From: Endothia cerciana | Taxonomy: Eukaryota; Ascomycota; Sordariomycetes; Diaporthales; Cryphonectriaceae | Assembly (NCBI GenBank): GCA_026119935.1 | Contig: JALRMH010000045.1 | Span: 62,001-126,000 of the forward strand | Direction of reading: 5' to 3' | Length of the DNA: 64,000 bases | In this document: positions 35,090 through 47,151 of the stretch, piece by piece | Layout of the letters: every line of letters starts with the position of its first letter | How positions within the stretch are numbered: the first letter of the stretch is position 1 | Notes under the pieces: generated by a model | The model's input: only the letters and a program-made list of their open reading frames with translations | What the model was told of the DNA's origin: nothing | The model's database searches: none | Position numbers and translations under genes: made by a program

Positions 35090-37890
35090 GTCAACAACCC
35101 GACCGTCTGTCGGCTACGGCAACCTCACGACTCGGGACTTGGGTGGCACTGGACATGCTAATAAAATAGCGAAACGGGGTTTTGTTTTGTGTGGAGCGGG
35201 GCTGAACGGTACATCTTTTGTGTGGACATACTCAACCATCTGGGATGTAATTAATCTTCTTGAAATGTTTCTGAGCCGCCTGGAGGTTCCCCGTGGGATC
35301 CGGAGCTCTCGTTGAGAAATATCACTTTTCCATAACAGAAACTGCTCGCATTATCCCGAGAGACGTCGTGAACGGTCCCGTCAGCGGGATCACTGGAATG
35401 GCAAAGACCGCGGAATCCCTCTGTCTCTCGGGGCCGCCCGCTGGGGCGTGAGTTGTTTTGCCCACCAAGAGAAAGCGTGGTGTCTCATTTTCCGCCCCGT
35501 ACGCCACGGGGTGGCCCCTCCTCCCCCCCCAGCGAGGCGGAGTACATAGTAGGGACAACCCCTGCGCCCTACCCCAGGCGAGATTAGCACACCCCGGGAT
35601 ATAGGGACGGTACGGATGGCCATTGGCCGCCTCGGCAGTGCCACAGGCGGATGATCTTCACGACCTACTCAAAGCGAATTGGCTGGCTGTTTCATAATCC
35701 TCGAAACAATATAAAAAGAAGAATAACGGCAGGGGAGGGTGGGACCCCAGCGGAGGCCCCAAGTCCCCAGGCCCCCAGGCCCCCAAACCATGCATCGATA
35801 ACCCGTCCCGGACAAGGCGGACCCCGGGGGGGAAAGAAGATTGGCCCTTTTCTTTCTTCTTCCCCTCGAGCGAGCTGAGGGACCTGGGGCCTTGGAGCCC
35901 GACGTCATGGGCTGACGAACGAAAAAGAAAAAAAAAAAAACTGATCCTGGGGGCAGTGTCGAACTACGAACGGTCCGAGGTCCCCTGGTTGTGACGGTGA
36001 TGTTTGCTTCTGGGCGAGGCTTACGCTGACCATCCGCTCATCTCGCGAGTTCCCCATTGCCTGGGACCCGCGTCGTTGGGAGGATGGGTTTTTTTTGGTT
36101 TTTTTTTATTGTACCCTCTCGATTGATCCGCGCAGTCCAAGCTTTCAGCCCCGAAGAGACCCGATACACTGTCCGCTCTGCAGTCAGTGGCCCCCTCTCA
36201 AAGGCGACAGACAGGTGGCTGAGAGCCAGAGGGATCCCCTCGCCAGCTGGCAGATTAGGTCAGCAACGTGCGCGTCGGGCCTGTTTCAACCTAAACCCTC
36301 AACCTGCGACTACCTTACCCCCCCCCCCCGTGGACATGTGCGGATGGGAAAAGGACCTTACGGCGTGGTCGTTGTCTCAGGCTGGGGCAAACCCTTTGGG
36401 CGGCGGGGGGGGAGGCTGCTCTGAGGGTACGGACGTACGTTTGCCGTGTGATCAGGGCCCGTCTCACGGGGGCCCTGAGCTCTGGAGACAACCTTTTTCT
36501 TCTCATCCCCCACCCACGAGAAGCTGCCAGCTGCGGCACACGCCGCGCCTGAGAACCTCAGCCCCCCTTGGTAGCTGTCGGCTTCCGAGAATGCGAGGGC
36601 GGTCCCAAGCGGCCCCTCTGGGTTCCCCCCCCCCTCTCCCCAGAATAAAAACCTCTCCTCCGGTCATTCAATGCTATTGCGAATATCACCACCCCCACCC
36701 CCCACCCTGGGGCTATGATGATTCCAGGTTCCGGCGCCGGTAGAACAACTGGCCGTTCGCCATAACGTACCCAAATGCGTGCCGTAGCTACAGGAGCACA
36801 GGGCCAGCACCAGGGAGACACCCATCCGTCATCACTTCGGGGAGACAGTTGTCTGCTGCTGGTACAATCCTGTCTTCAGAGACCCATATTGGCGAGGCAG
36901 GCTGTCCGTACCTGGCCGTTATCTCACAAGCTGAAGGCTTTAGTCTTTACTTACTGACGTGGGGTGTGGACGGCTCCACTGGGGGGTCAAGATAGGCCTA
37001 AGCTCGTGGGAGGCTGCAAGGACTGTGGAACAGAGCAAGTGAACATCCCATATTGGACCCATCCGATTCAAGTGGGTGGGCAACACATGCCCCAAGCGTG
37101 CGTAAAAGGTGACCGACTCAACGTGGTCATACGGTTCAACGTGATCACTGGCGGGAACGATGTCCGAAATCGATGCACAACAGGCTTCTTGATCTCCCCA
37201 GTGCCTCCTTTTCCACCGGTCCCTGCGCTAGGCGCGGCGCCAGAGCTGCCAGCCATCCCACATCGAGCAGATCTGAGCATCGCCACGGGGATGCCATTGG
37301 CCGAGACGCCAGACTTGTCTGGCCTCCTCCGGGGGAGCTCTGCCTCTTTGGCCCAGACGGCACCCTCGGTAGTGCCGGTCAACATTCTTGGCCGCCGCGA
37401 GATATACATGCGCCTGCTGCGAGGGGATGTGGGATGTCGTCTCGAGGTGATCGAGGGGGGGAACGGCAGAGCAGACAAGCGTCTCAGCGATGCACAAGAT
37501 CAAAGTGAGTCTCGAATTGATGTAAAATGACTGGCTAGGTCCGCCGTGTCTTGGTCCGCCGCCCGTGGTGGGTATGATGTTGTACGACTTGCCGTCCCGT
37601 CGACTCGGCCGATGGATACTAGTCAAGAAGGGAATAAGCATGTTGATGATATCTGGTCCAGGCGTTGGGGACCTTCCCACCATGAGCCAATGGAAAGGTC
37701 GGATCAAGGCCCCTCTCATAAGGTCGACGGTGCTTCGTCATATACCTAATGAAGCCGCCCAGGAGCTGTCGTTCCGGCTTCCTCGTTGTTTACGCACTGG
37801 GTCTTGCCGTTTTGACATCTACAGTACATCCTCGCTGGCCAAGATCTTGTTCCGAATTGAGAATTGCGCCTGATACTCACAGGGGACAAG
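35090..37890. other. Gene-poor region
   Basis: No recognisable gene. C12 at 36318-36329, CCCCAGG-like repeats near 35760-35790 and an A run near 35925-35940. Around 36964-37720 three frames stay open for 136-188 codons on both strands, but none shows a domain, splice structure or protein-like composition, so none is annotated. Confidence 0.5.
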
Positions 37891-39120
37891 ATGGACCACA
37901 TGGGGGCGCTGAACGCACACCTGGCAGCGTCCGGCCAGCCGACGTTCGACTTCTTCGGACCCGATGCCAACTGCACCCTGGACCTGTGCTCTCCCAGATG
38001 GAGCGTCTACGGCTACAGGCCGTCCCTGGGTGCCAACCTGGCCTTCCTGGGCATCTTCTTCGTAGCCCTGGTCGTTCATATCCTCATCGGCCTGAGGACG
38101 AGGACGTGGTCCTTCGCGGGATGTATGATATCCGGCTGCTTGGATGAGGTGCTTGGATACGCCGCCCGGGTATGGATGTTCTCCGACCTTTGGAACTTCA
38201 ACGCTTTTATGATCCAAGTCGGTGAGCCACGACATCGAGGGGTGCCCCTCCGATACATGGTGTGTCTGCTAAACCGTGGGCTCAAGTCTGTATCACGACG
38301 GCGCCCGTGTTCTATTGCGCCGGTATCTACGTGGTCCTCGCGAATACGTACGTCTCCAGTGGCCCCTTTCCCTCTGCCTTGTCTTCTTGAATACTCACGG
38401 CCGCGGCCGGCTGATCACATCCCCCCCCCCCCGCGGCAACAGCATGTCGACCTTCGCCCCGGCGCTCTCGCGCTTCCGACCCTCCCTCCTGTGCTGGGTC
38501 TTCATCCCCTGCGACCTGATCTCCCTCGTCCTGCAGGGCGCGGGCGGCGCGCTGTCCGCAGTGTCCTCCGGGCTGAGCCAGAGGGGCGTCAACGTCGCGC
38601 TCGCCGGGCTCGCGTTCCAGGTCGCGACGCTGGTGCTCTTCTGCGCGGTCTACACCGACTTCGTCTGGCGGTACTACAGGTCCGGGCTCGCGGGGAGACG
38701 CGGCCCCCGGCGCGAGGGGAGGAGGATGACCTTCGGCCGGCGGCTGAGGGTGTTCTATGTGTCCGAGGCCCTGGCGGTCCTGCTAATCCTCGCGAGGTGC
38801 GCATTCAGGGTCGGGGAGCTCAGCGACGGGTATGGTGGCCCACTGGTGAAGAGGGAGGACCTGTTCGTTGGGCTTGAGGGGGTGTAAGTCTCGCTTGCTG
38901 GGGGCTTTCTCTTATCTTGCCCGCGCTCCCTCCACCTCGAAGCACTGGCTGGATCAATCCACTTGAGAACCCCTGCTGACAACCTGCCTGTCCATCTAGC
39001 CTCATCGTTCTCGCCGCGTTTGCTCTCTGCGTAGGGCACCCTGGGTTGATCTTCGACGTGTGCCGGCAGAGGAAGAGCTCGGCGGAACCCAGCAGTACGG
39101 ATGCTGGCCCAGACAAGTAG
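37891..39120 (+). CDS. RTA1-like lipid-translocating exporter family protein
   Basis: Four exons (37891-38221, 38287-38347, 38443-38883, 39000-39120) encode 317 residues with seven predicted membrane helices. The RTA1 family is fungal-specific and includes Rta1 (aminocholesterol resistance) and Rsb1 (sphingoid long-chain base release). Family features: YGYRPSLGANLAFL before helix 1, the AGIYVVLANT segment formed by the small 61-nt exon 2, FIPCDLISLVLQGAGGALS in the middle and the terminal VGHPGLIFD. All junctions keep phase. Intron 2 contains C12. The N-terminus has an Asn-Cys-Thr glycosylation sequon consistent with an extracellular start. ATG 37891 is the first in-frame ATG. Substrate is unknown. 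Confidence 0.9.
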
Positions 39121-40158
39121 ACCGGGTGGCTGACACGATCACAATAACGGGGGAACAAACCCTACGACGACTGAGATGGGTCTTGAGGCGGATACTCGGT
39201 ACTCAACGACATCGAGTGTCGGTTGTTTAAGTTGGGCTATGCTGAGCAGAGGCATGACATTGTCGCCTCGCAGGCTATCTATACCTCAAGATGAGAACCA
39301 GGCTACCAGAAGTCGCACCGCGTCTGGTGGATTGTGGACACTCTAGCTCATGGTGGCGACCACTCACAATCGTAATCGTCCAGGGCTCTTTGCTTCTGCC
39401 GACCGTTGCCTGCGTCATGGTTGGTGTCTGGCTACCCTTAGGTCTTCATGCACGCCAATCTCGATGCCCCTCTATGCGAGACGTTCTTTTGATTGTTTCC
39501 CAACATCTTGGAGACGCACCTTGCCTCATGCCTAGAGACTAGACCTCCGCCAGCGCTGAACATGCGGTACAGTTGCCGGGGGCGATAGTGTGGTTCTGGG
39601 GAAAGGTACGAGTGCAAGACACAAAATAGGCGGACAACACAAACGTGCCGACATGAATAGCTACCTACCCAGCAATTAATTTGGGTTATGGGACCTAATT
39701 GGCGGACCTCTAGAAAAGAGGAGGGAAAGATACTCAAGAAGCTGGACCCAAAATGGTTGACGGGGAAACAGAATTCTCCCGATACAGCTGAGATGCACGT
39801 GCGGGCGGTTTCAAATCCATCACAGTCAGTTGATTTATCATTGGAGCAACTTTATAGTCTTTTTTCCATTCCTGCGCATCTCTCGTATGGCCCGGTCGGG
39901 GAGCTCTGTCCTGATAATAGTGATACAAAGACCCAAAGCCTCTCTTCTAGGCACATTGGGCAGTACCTCTGTCTAACGACCAGTCCATCGGCCGCGAGAA
40001 CTGCCCAACATAGAGGCATAACGCTGTCCATCTAAAGCATTCCAGATGCGACGTCCGTCGCTTGCAAGCCCCCCATCCCACGCGAGCTCTTTTTGCAATT
40101 CCGTAACTCCTGAAACAGGCTGTTCAAAAAACAAGCACGTCGCAAGACCTTGAGAGAT
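39121..40158. other. Convergent 3' intergenic region
   Basis: No gene seen between the 3' ends of the RTA1-like and WHIM1-type genes; sequence is less GC-rich than its surroundings near 39600-39950. Confidence 0.55.
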
Positions 40159-42424
40159 CTATTCTCGATCAATGGACGCCACGACGCGAGGAAGTGGCTG
40201 GGACTTCTCGGGACTTCCCCGGAAGGCCAGAGCTGGCGAAGCCGCTATGGCACCCAGCGGAGTGGATGGTGCCTGGCCCGCGGTGACCACCTTGCCAGCT
40301 GAACCCAGAGTAGAAGATGACTCAGGCTTCGACTTGGTGCTGATGTTCTTATCTGAGGACTGTGTGGCACCCTGGCTGCCCTTCATGGCAGAGGTAGAAG
40401 GCGTGGTGGCCGGCAGAGCGGAAATCGCAGATGAGGTTGAAGGATTGGCGGAAGGCGGATTAGGGGGCAGCGCGGAGGAGGCCGAAAGGGAGGCAATAGG
40501 AGGGTGGCTTGAAGAAGTCGAAGTAGATTGTGTTTGAGCAACACCATCGGCTTTCACAGCTGCCCTCGGCAAATGTTTGAGCGGCACGACATTGACAACG
40601 TCTTCGGTCCGCTGCGGCTCGTAGTTAGGAACATCGCTCGGACTGCCCTCAGACAACTCGTCGGCCGCTGAAGGGGACGACACCATGTTCGACGGTGTGG
40701 AGGCGGAGGGGGTGTCCTCATCGTTGAGGAGACGCTTGACCTTGCCATTTTTGTCGAACTTGACCTTGATGGGGAGCTTTACCACGCGGCTATCATTCGA
40801 TCCAGGGCTGTCGGCAGCAATCTCGTCGTCGTCCTCATCCATTGCATCATTTTCGAACTCCTCCTCGTCGTCCGTTTCGTCCTGAGGTATGTGGTCCTCT
40901 TCCTCGTCATCGCCGAGATCAGGTTCGGACTCGTCCTCCTCATCGTCAGAGACGTAGGCCCGCCGTCGCTTCCGAGCGTGTGCCCAACCATTCGTTCCGT
41001 GGTTTACAGCAGCAGATCGACGAGGCCGGCCGGTCGGTCCCGCCTCCGGCGCCTCGCTCATCTCAGTGTCCGCAGTATCGCCCTGCACACTAGGGGCGCC
41101 ACTGGCACCACCATTGCTCAGGGTATCAGCGTTGGCATTAAGCCGCGCCGGCGGTCGTGATTGCCGGCCGCTGGCTGTTACGACAGGACCAGTCTCGGCA
41201 GGACTGTGGTTTCTGGTGTTTCTTGTCGACCTTCGGTTGGTCGAGTCGGTATGGAAATCTTCCTCGTCCGAGTAGGTGTATTTGACCCGTTTGCCCCGCG
41301 TCCGTCCCTCGTAGATAGAGAAACCGGGCTCAGGGCGTCGGAATCGCTCTTTCTGTTGTCGCCTGTACTCACGGCGCTTCCGCTTCTCCTCCTTCTCCTC
41401 GAAATTTGCGATGTTATTCATTATATTGCTGCTGAGCTTGCGGGCATTGGGGCCTCCGTCAGCCGTGGCAAGTTTCTCAGCTAGGGCCTTGACCTCGTCA
41501 ATGCTGCCCGCCACGCTGATCCATTGTCTGTTGTAGAGAGCGGCTGGGTTCGACTCGCGATAGACTCTGAACGAGCAACTGTCGTCACCCTCGACGAGAT
41601 AGTACCGGCGCTTATCGCTGTCCACGCCCCACGGTTGGACCGACAGTGGCTGGTTGAGATCATCATTGGTACGCTTGCCTGTATAACTCGCGTTGATCAC
41701 GGCTTTGATCGCATCAGAGTGGCCAAGAGCCCAGATAGTAAGAGTTTTCAGGAGGTCGAGTCGGCTCTCGGGTGTGATGGTGTGGAATGTGCCGCCCTGG
41801 AGGGGATTCTCGGTCCAGTGCCGCGGCCACTGCGTCTTGAATTGCGCGCCCGAAATGGCGTCCTCGCCAAGGGCCTTGTTATAATGCCCAATCCTATCCC
41901 CTGTAAGCTATGTGCGTTTGCAATGCAGACGGGTAGTTGCGACTGACTTGATGTCCTGCTTTCGGTTGAGGAGCAGCCCGAGCACCACACAAAGGAAATG
42001 CTCGACTCTCTCGGCAGGAGGCTCTTGCTTCAGATCTTCTTCGAGTTCGAGAGGTCCGAAATGCGCCAGCGACCTGGGCATCGCGCTGTCGAAGCGTTTG
42101 CGAAACATGACGATGAACTGGATGGGTCAACCGAGGCTGCAGACGCGGGGCGCGCCTGTCGCGACAAACCGCGATTCGGACGCGATTTCGACTCACAGCT
42201 ATATCTTCATTGTCCGCAAAGACATATTCATGAGGGGGAGAGGGCTCTCGCCTGCGCGGAGGGGGCGATTTCCTGGACGGCGCAGCATCTTCGGGGTTGA
42301 CCTTGGTAAGGTACTTGAGAATGCCTTGCTTGTCGGGCTTGAGCTCGACGTGATCATCGATGTCTGCAGGAGGAGGCGATAATGAAGAGAGGGAAGACAG
42401 GTCGGACGAATCGTCATCAGCCAT
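40159..42424 (-). CDS. WHIM1-type chromatin-associated protein (RSF1-like)
   Basis: Three exons on the minus strand (42424-42197, 42117-41948, 41893-40159) encode 710 residues. The N-terminal third resembles the DDT/WHIM region of ISWI-partner proteins: FIVMFRKRFDSAMP, a helical block (VEHFLCVVLGLLLNRKQDIK), then TITPESRLDLLKTLTIWAL and the WHIM-like LSVQPWGVDSDKRRYYLVEG with SFRVYRES. A basic Arg/Lys coiled stretch and a long disordered, acidic and Ser/Pro-rich C-terminus follow. Such proteins position nucleosomes with ISWI remodellers in the nucleus. In intron 2 the acceptor is GATAG (ending 41894); the CAG eight bases earlier would give an immediate in-frame stop and lies on top of the likely branch site. 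RSF1-like is my best match; another WHIM-domain cofactor is possible. Confidence 0.75.
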
Positions 42425-44074
42425 TGTCGGGCGTGGCACGTCGCGTTGTTGGGCAACTCCTGGAGTTTTTGGTTGTTGTGTGGTCCAAGTTTCGAAGGAT
42501 GATTAGATGAAGGGTGGGTGGGAATGACGGCACCGTTCTCGCGTTTGATTTTGGGGCGGCACTGGAAACTGGACCTTGGACCACCATTTACTTGGCAGAT
42601 CACTGATATGATAGGTCAGCCGGACAAACCTAGCCGAAAACACGGTCAAGACTGTCTGTATTGCATTTCCATCAAGTGACCTGGCCTGCCTCAGCACCTG
42701 TCTGTCTCCGCTGCGTTGTCTACCTATCTCACTGCCTCCCGCTTCACAGGTTGATCCTGTTCTCCATCCTCTCGCCTTCTACCCCCTGTGTACTCTAGCC
42801 TCCTAACCGAACGTTCTCCTTGACTGACCTGGTCCCATCTCTTTCTCCATCCCACACAACAGCCACCGTACACAAACAATCCCCTTCCATCCCCAGAATG
42901 AACAAGCTTCTAAATCTGAGATGAACGAAAATGCATTCCTCAAGTAAACTTTGATCCTAGCTTGGGGGGGGGGGGGGGCGTCAAGCAAGACTGAATCAGG
43001 TATGGCCTTTCGTACAATCTCGCCACCCCAGCGTAGGCAGTCGCATCCGGAACCAACAGTACCCTCCGGACCTCACCGGATGATGCTTTCGCGAGGTGCC
43101 TCGCGGACCACAAGAGTCCGGTCCGGACTGCAGACCGGTGTCGCACTCGTCAACGGCTTGGGATGATTGCAGCCGTAGCAGCCTCGCATTGCACACACCG
43201 CTCCTGTCGAATCCGTCCGGCGCAGAGGTTTTGCACTTGTAGAACCTTCTTGATGATGAACTCGATGATTGAAAAGGCCAAAGATATGCCTCAGACACCA
43301 CTTGGCGGAGTTGCAGCGCTGGCAGGCCTAGGGCGGGCTGCCTTTCAAGCGTGCCTTTCACCCTGCGATACCAGAGATGGAATTTTCCGGCTCACCCGAT
43401 CCACAACCGCGCTCTCCACCTCGAGGCCAAAACATCACCACTGAGGCGATTTCACACGAAATCAATAATTTCCGACGTGAAAAGCTCGAGAATGGCGATG
43501 CATCGCACAGGTGCAAAAATAGCTCGCAGCGGACAGCCAGAAGTGACAAAAGAAATGCAGATTCTGTCCACGGAGTTAGTTAAAATCTAGCAGCAATGAG
43601 ATAGCGGGGTTTGAAGTACCTGTTGATGATGCCTCGCGTCGTGAATCAGTGAGGGTGAATGAGGGAGATGCATGGGCGTTGCGTTGCGTTGGCGGTGACG
43701 AGATGGACCTTGCCGCTAGCACCTGGGGCAAATGGCAGCCAAGACCCGCTCTGCTTACCTAAGGACGAGGCCGACCAATCGAATTCGACGCACAGAATCT
43801 GTTCATGCCTTCCTAGCGAGCCTCAAAATTTCGCTCCTGCACATCACGGACCTCAGTGTCAACCAGCACGACCTATCCCCATCTGTACGTCCACCCTGCA
43901 CCGCCCAATCGAGGCCTGCTGCTGCGCAGCCGAGAGAATTGATAGCACAGCTGTTCGATTTCCCGAGCGAAGCAGACGGTTGCCCCTCCTGATTCGGCCT
44001 GCCACCGCACCGTCCAGCCCAACTGACCTTTTCTCACCATAACAGATTCCTGACGCCTCGAGCAAATCGTCAAG
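42425..44074. other. Divergent promoter region, WHIM1-type gene and uL2
   Basis: No extra gene seen in 1.65 kb between outward-facing genes. G15 at 42964-42978 sits between the two promoters. The right end contains a probable 5'-UTR intron of the ribosomal protein gene. Confidence 0.55.
43885..44045 (+). other. Probable 5'-UTR intron of the uL2 gene
   Basis: A GTACGT donor at 43885 pairs with a CTGAC-type branch near 44020 and a pyrimidine-rich TTTTCTCACCATAACAG acceptor ending at 44045, 29 bases before the ATG. Ribosomal protein genes of filamentous fungi often carry an intron close to the start. The acceptor side is convincing; the donor is the best of several candidates. Confidence 0.5.
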
Positions 44075-45023
44075 ATGGGTCGCGTCATCCGTAACCAGCG
44101 TAAGGGTCGCTCAAGCATATTCCACGCCATCACCCGCCTGAACAAGGCCCCCGCCAAGTTCCGATCTCTCGACTACGCCGAGCGACATGGCTACATCCGC
44201 GGTGTTGTGAAGCAGATTGTCCACGACGCTGGTCGTGGCGCTCCCCTCGCCAAGGTCGTCTTCCGTGACCCCTACCGCTTCAAGCACCACACCGAGACAT
44301 TCATCGCCAACGAGGGCATGTACACCGGCCAGTTCATTTATGCCGGCAAGAACGCTGCTCTGACCGTTGGCAACGTCCTGCCCCTGGGTGTGATGCCCGA
44401 GGGTACCGTCGTTTCCAACGTCGAGGAGAAGGTCGGTGACCGTGGCACCCTGGGCCGTACCTCTGGCAACTACATCACCATCGTCGGCCACAACCCCGAC
44501 GAGGGCAAGACCCGTATCAAGCTGCCCTCCGGCGCCAAGAAGGTTGTCCTCAGCGCCTCCCGTGGCATGATCGGTATCGTCGCTGGTGGTGGCCGAACGG
44601 ACAAGCCCATGCTGAGTACGTGGAAATTCTACAAGTCGGGGTCGGGAGTATGCAGGAGGCTGAGGCCTTTGCCGCGCCAAGCGCTGCTCCCTCCCTTTCC
44701 CCCAGACGAGGATTTTGGAAGAATATAGGGCTAACAAGTGGAACAGAGGCCTCGCGTGCCAAGCATAAGTTCGCTGTCAAGCGCAACTGCTGGCCCAAGA
44801 CTCGTGGTGTTGCCATGAACCCCGTTGATCACCCTCACGGTGGTGTAAGTTTTTACGGTCTTTTATGCGACGATACACATCTGACAATCTGCTACAGGGT
44901 AACCACCAGCACATTGGTAAAGCCTCTACCATCAACCGTTACGCCGTGTCGGGTCAGAAGGCGGGTCTCATCGCTGCCAGACGGACTGGTCTGCTGCGTG
45001 GTACTCAGAAGACGAAGGACTAA
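44075..45023 (+). CDS. RPL2: 60S ribosomal protein uL2 (L2/L8)
   Basis: Three coding exons (44075-44615, 44747-44844, 44898-45023) encode 254 residues, the exact usual length of eukaryotic uL2 (yeast Rpl2, human RPL8). It lies near the peptidyl-transferase centre of the large subunit. The start MGRVIRNQRKG, the central KLPSGAKKVVLSASRGMIGI and the universally conserved NPVDHPHGGGN loop (split by intron 2 after the second Gly) are all present, including the functionally important histidine of that loop. Codon use is extremely biased, as expected for a highly expressed gene. The exon/intron pattern keeps all phases. Confidence 0.98.
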
Positions 45024-45544
45024 GGGCTTTCAACGGCTGCTGCTTTCTGGGGTTTGGGTTCATCGGACTGCTTTGATCATTGGTCTCGCGTTCTGGTACA
45101 AAGGGCGACATGACGGAAATCGTCGCTCATGGGTAGTACCTCCGGCATTCGTGGAATACAAAAAGGGACATTACGAAACCAAAGACATTTCGTCCGGCGA
45201 GCATAGTCTCGTTGAGATCATGAATTCGAGAGCGTGACAGAGATGCTGTGCTGGGGATGGAGGTGCTGGAGGCGGGATGAGCAGATTCAGGCGATCGTTC
45301 TGCGCCTGGCTCCGACCGGCTATGAGCTCAGAGTGGAATCATTTGACCAAAACCTCCTCGAGTGATCACCCTATCTGCCCCGTCCCAGAAGTCCCGTGAT
45401 GCAGGCGCTATAAGAACAAACAAACAAACAAACAAACAAACAAATATCCCGTCAACCTCCGAATTATTCTATTCTGGCCCAGCTCCTCTGCCCAAATAAA
45501 ATCCCCGACTGATGATTCGGCGACTTTGATTGATTTTGACAGCC
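45024..45544. other. Intergenic region between uL2 and adenosine kinase
   Basis: No gene seen. It holds the uL2 3' end and the adenosine kinase promoter, with an AAAC/CAAA tetranucleotide repeat at about 45416-45444 roughly 100 bases before the first adenosine kinase ATG. Confidence 0.6.
45416..45444. repeat. CAAA tetranucleotide repeat
   Basis: About seven perfect CAAA units upstream of the adenosine kinase gene, in the likely core promoter. Confidence 0.9.
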
Positions 45545-47151
45545 ATGCTCTCGCGGGGGCTCTACCGACTCGCCTGTGTGGAATCCGGAGTGCACAGCTG
45601 TACCAGGGGTCTCGTTCCACCCCGCTATGTCTCCGGTCCCTCCAGGCTCTTCTCCTGCAACCCCGCCATCCTCATCCCTTCAGCACAGAGATCAAGACCC
45701 TTCCACTCTACACCTCCCAGACAAAGCCAATTGAGAAAGATGGCCGCCCCCAAGGAATACCCTCTCCTGTGCCTGGAGAACCCTCTCCTCGGTGAGTCCC
45801 TCCAGATCCCCCCCCCCCCCCAGGAAGCTCCAGACAGCATCCCTCTGGGCCCCAGGCCCACATGGCCTCCGGCCTCAGACTGACCGAGCCCCCCCCACCC
45901 ACACCACCAGACATCCAGGCCGTCGGTAACGATGAGCTCCTCGCCAAGTACGGCCTGAAGCCCAACGACGCGATCCTCGCCGAGGAGAGCCACAAGCCCC
46001 TGTACGAGGAGCTCCTCAACAACTACGAGGCGAAGCTGATCGCGGGCGGCGCCGCGCAGAACACGGCCCGCGGCGCGCAGTACCTGCTCCCCGACAACAG
46101 CGTCGTCTACCTGGGCGGCGTCGGCGACGACAAGTACGCCGCCATCCTGCACGACGCCGTCAAGAAGGCCGGCCTGCGCGTCGAGTACCGCGTCGAGCCC
46201 ACCCAGCCCACCGGCCGCTGCGGCGTCGTCATCACCGGCCACAACAGGAGCATGTGCACCGACCTGGGCGCCGCGAACCACTACGGCCTGGACCACCTGA
46301 AGAAGCCCGAGATCTGGAGCCTGGTCGAGAACGCAGAGGTGTACTACATTGGTGGATACCACTTCACGGGTATGCTACCACCTAACCCCCGCCCCCCTCT
46401 TTTCCCCCGAAAATTCGTGCCTCCGGATATTCTACAGATGGTTGCTGACGGGCCCACCTCCCCCTTACCCAGTCTGCCCCCCAGCTATCATGGAGCTCGC
46501 CAAGGAGGCCGCGGCCAAGAACAAGACCTTCGTGCTCTCGCTCTCGGCGCCCTTCATCGCGCAGTTCTTCAAGGAGCCCCTGGACGCCAGCGCCCCTTAC
46601 TGGGACTACATCATCGGCAACGAGACCGAGGCCGAGACCTGGGCTGAGGCGCAGGGCCACGCCGCCAAGGACCTGAGGGAGATCGCCAAGCTGATGGCCA
46701 ACCTGCCCAAGGAGAACAAGCAGCGCAAGCGCATCGCCATCATCACGCATGGCACCGAGCCTACGCTCGTCGCCGTGCAGGGCGAGGACGCCGTCAAGGA
46801 GTACCCCGTGCACCCCATCGACAAGGCCTTGATCAACGATACCAACGGCGCCGGCGACGCCTTCGCTGGTGGTCTCTGCGCCGGTATCGTGCAGGGCAAG
46901 AGTCTCGAGGAGTCTATTCACATGGGACAGTGGCTGGCCAAGCTCAGCATCCAAGAGCTGGGTCCTTCGTAAGTGCATCCTGTCTGTATATTCTCTGTGA
47001 CGACACTAGCTACGCTGCGACAGGAGCGCAGGCCGCAATGCTGCGCGGCCTGTCTCCATCAGTCGCTCGTTCCCTTGTTCGTTCACAATGCTAACATCGA
47101 TCCACTAGATTCCCCTTCCCCAAGAAGACGTATGAGCCAGGCTCACACTGA
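45545..47151 (+). CDS. ADO1: Adenosine kinase with possible mitochondrial leader
   Basis: Four exons (45545-45791, 45911-46369, 46473-46968, 47109-47151). From ATG 45545 the product is 414 residues; from ATG 45740 it is 349, the normal length. Adenosine kinase (PfkB family) phosphorylates adenosine to AMP and keeps the S-adenosylmethionine cycle running by removing adenosine. PfkB signatures are GGAAQNTARGAQYL and DTNGAGDAFAGG, with catalytic Asp364 (long form) or Asp299 (short form). The extra 65 residues are Arg-rich, nearly free of acidic residues and contain RPFHSTPPR, typical of fungal mitochondrial presequences. ATG 45740 has the stronger context (A at -3, G at +4), so leaky scanning could produce both forms. 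The last exon adds only a 14-residue C-terminal end. Intron 1 contains C14. Confidence 0.95.

Noticed and set aside
36964..37719. Overlapping open frames of 136-188 codons on both strands
   Set aside because: No frame shows a domain, good start context or introns; left undecided but unannotated.
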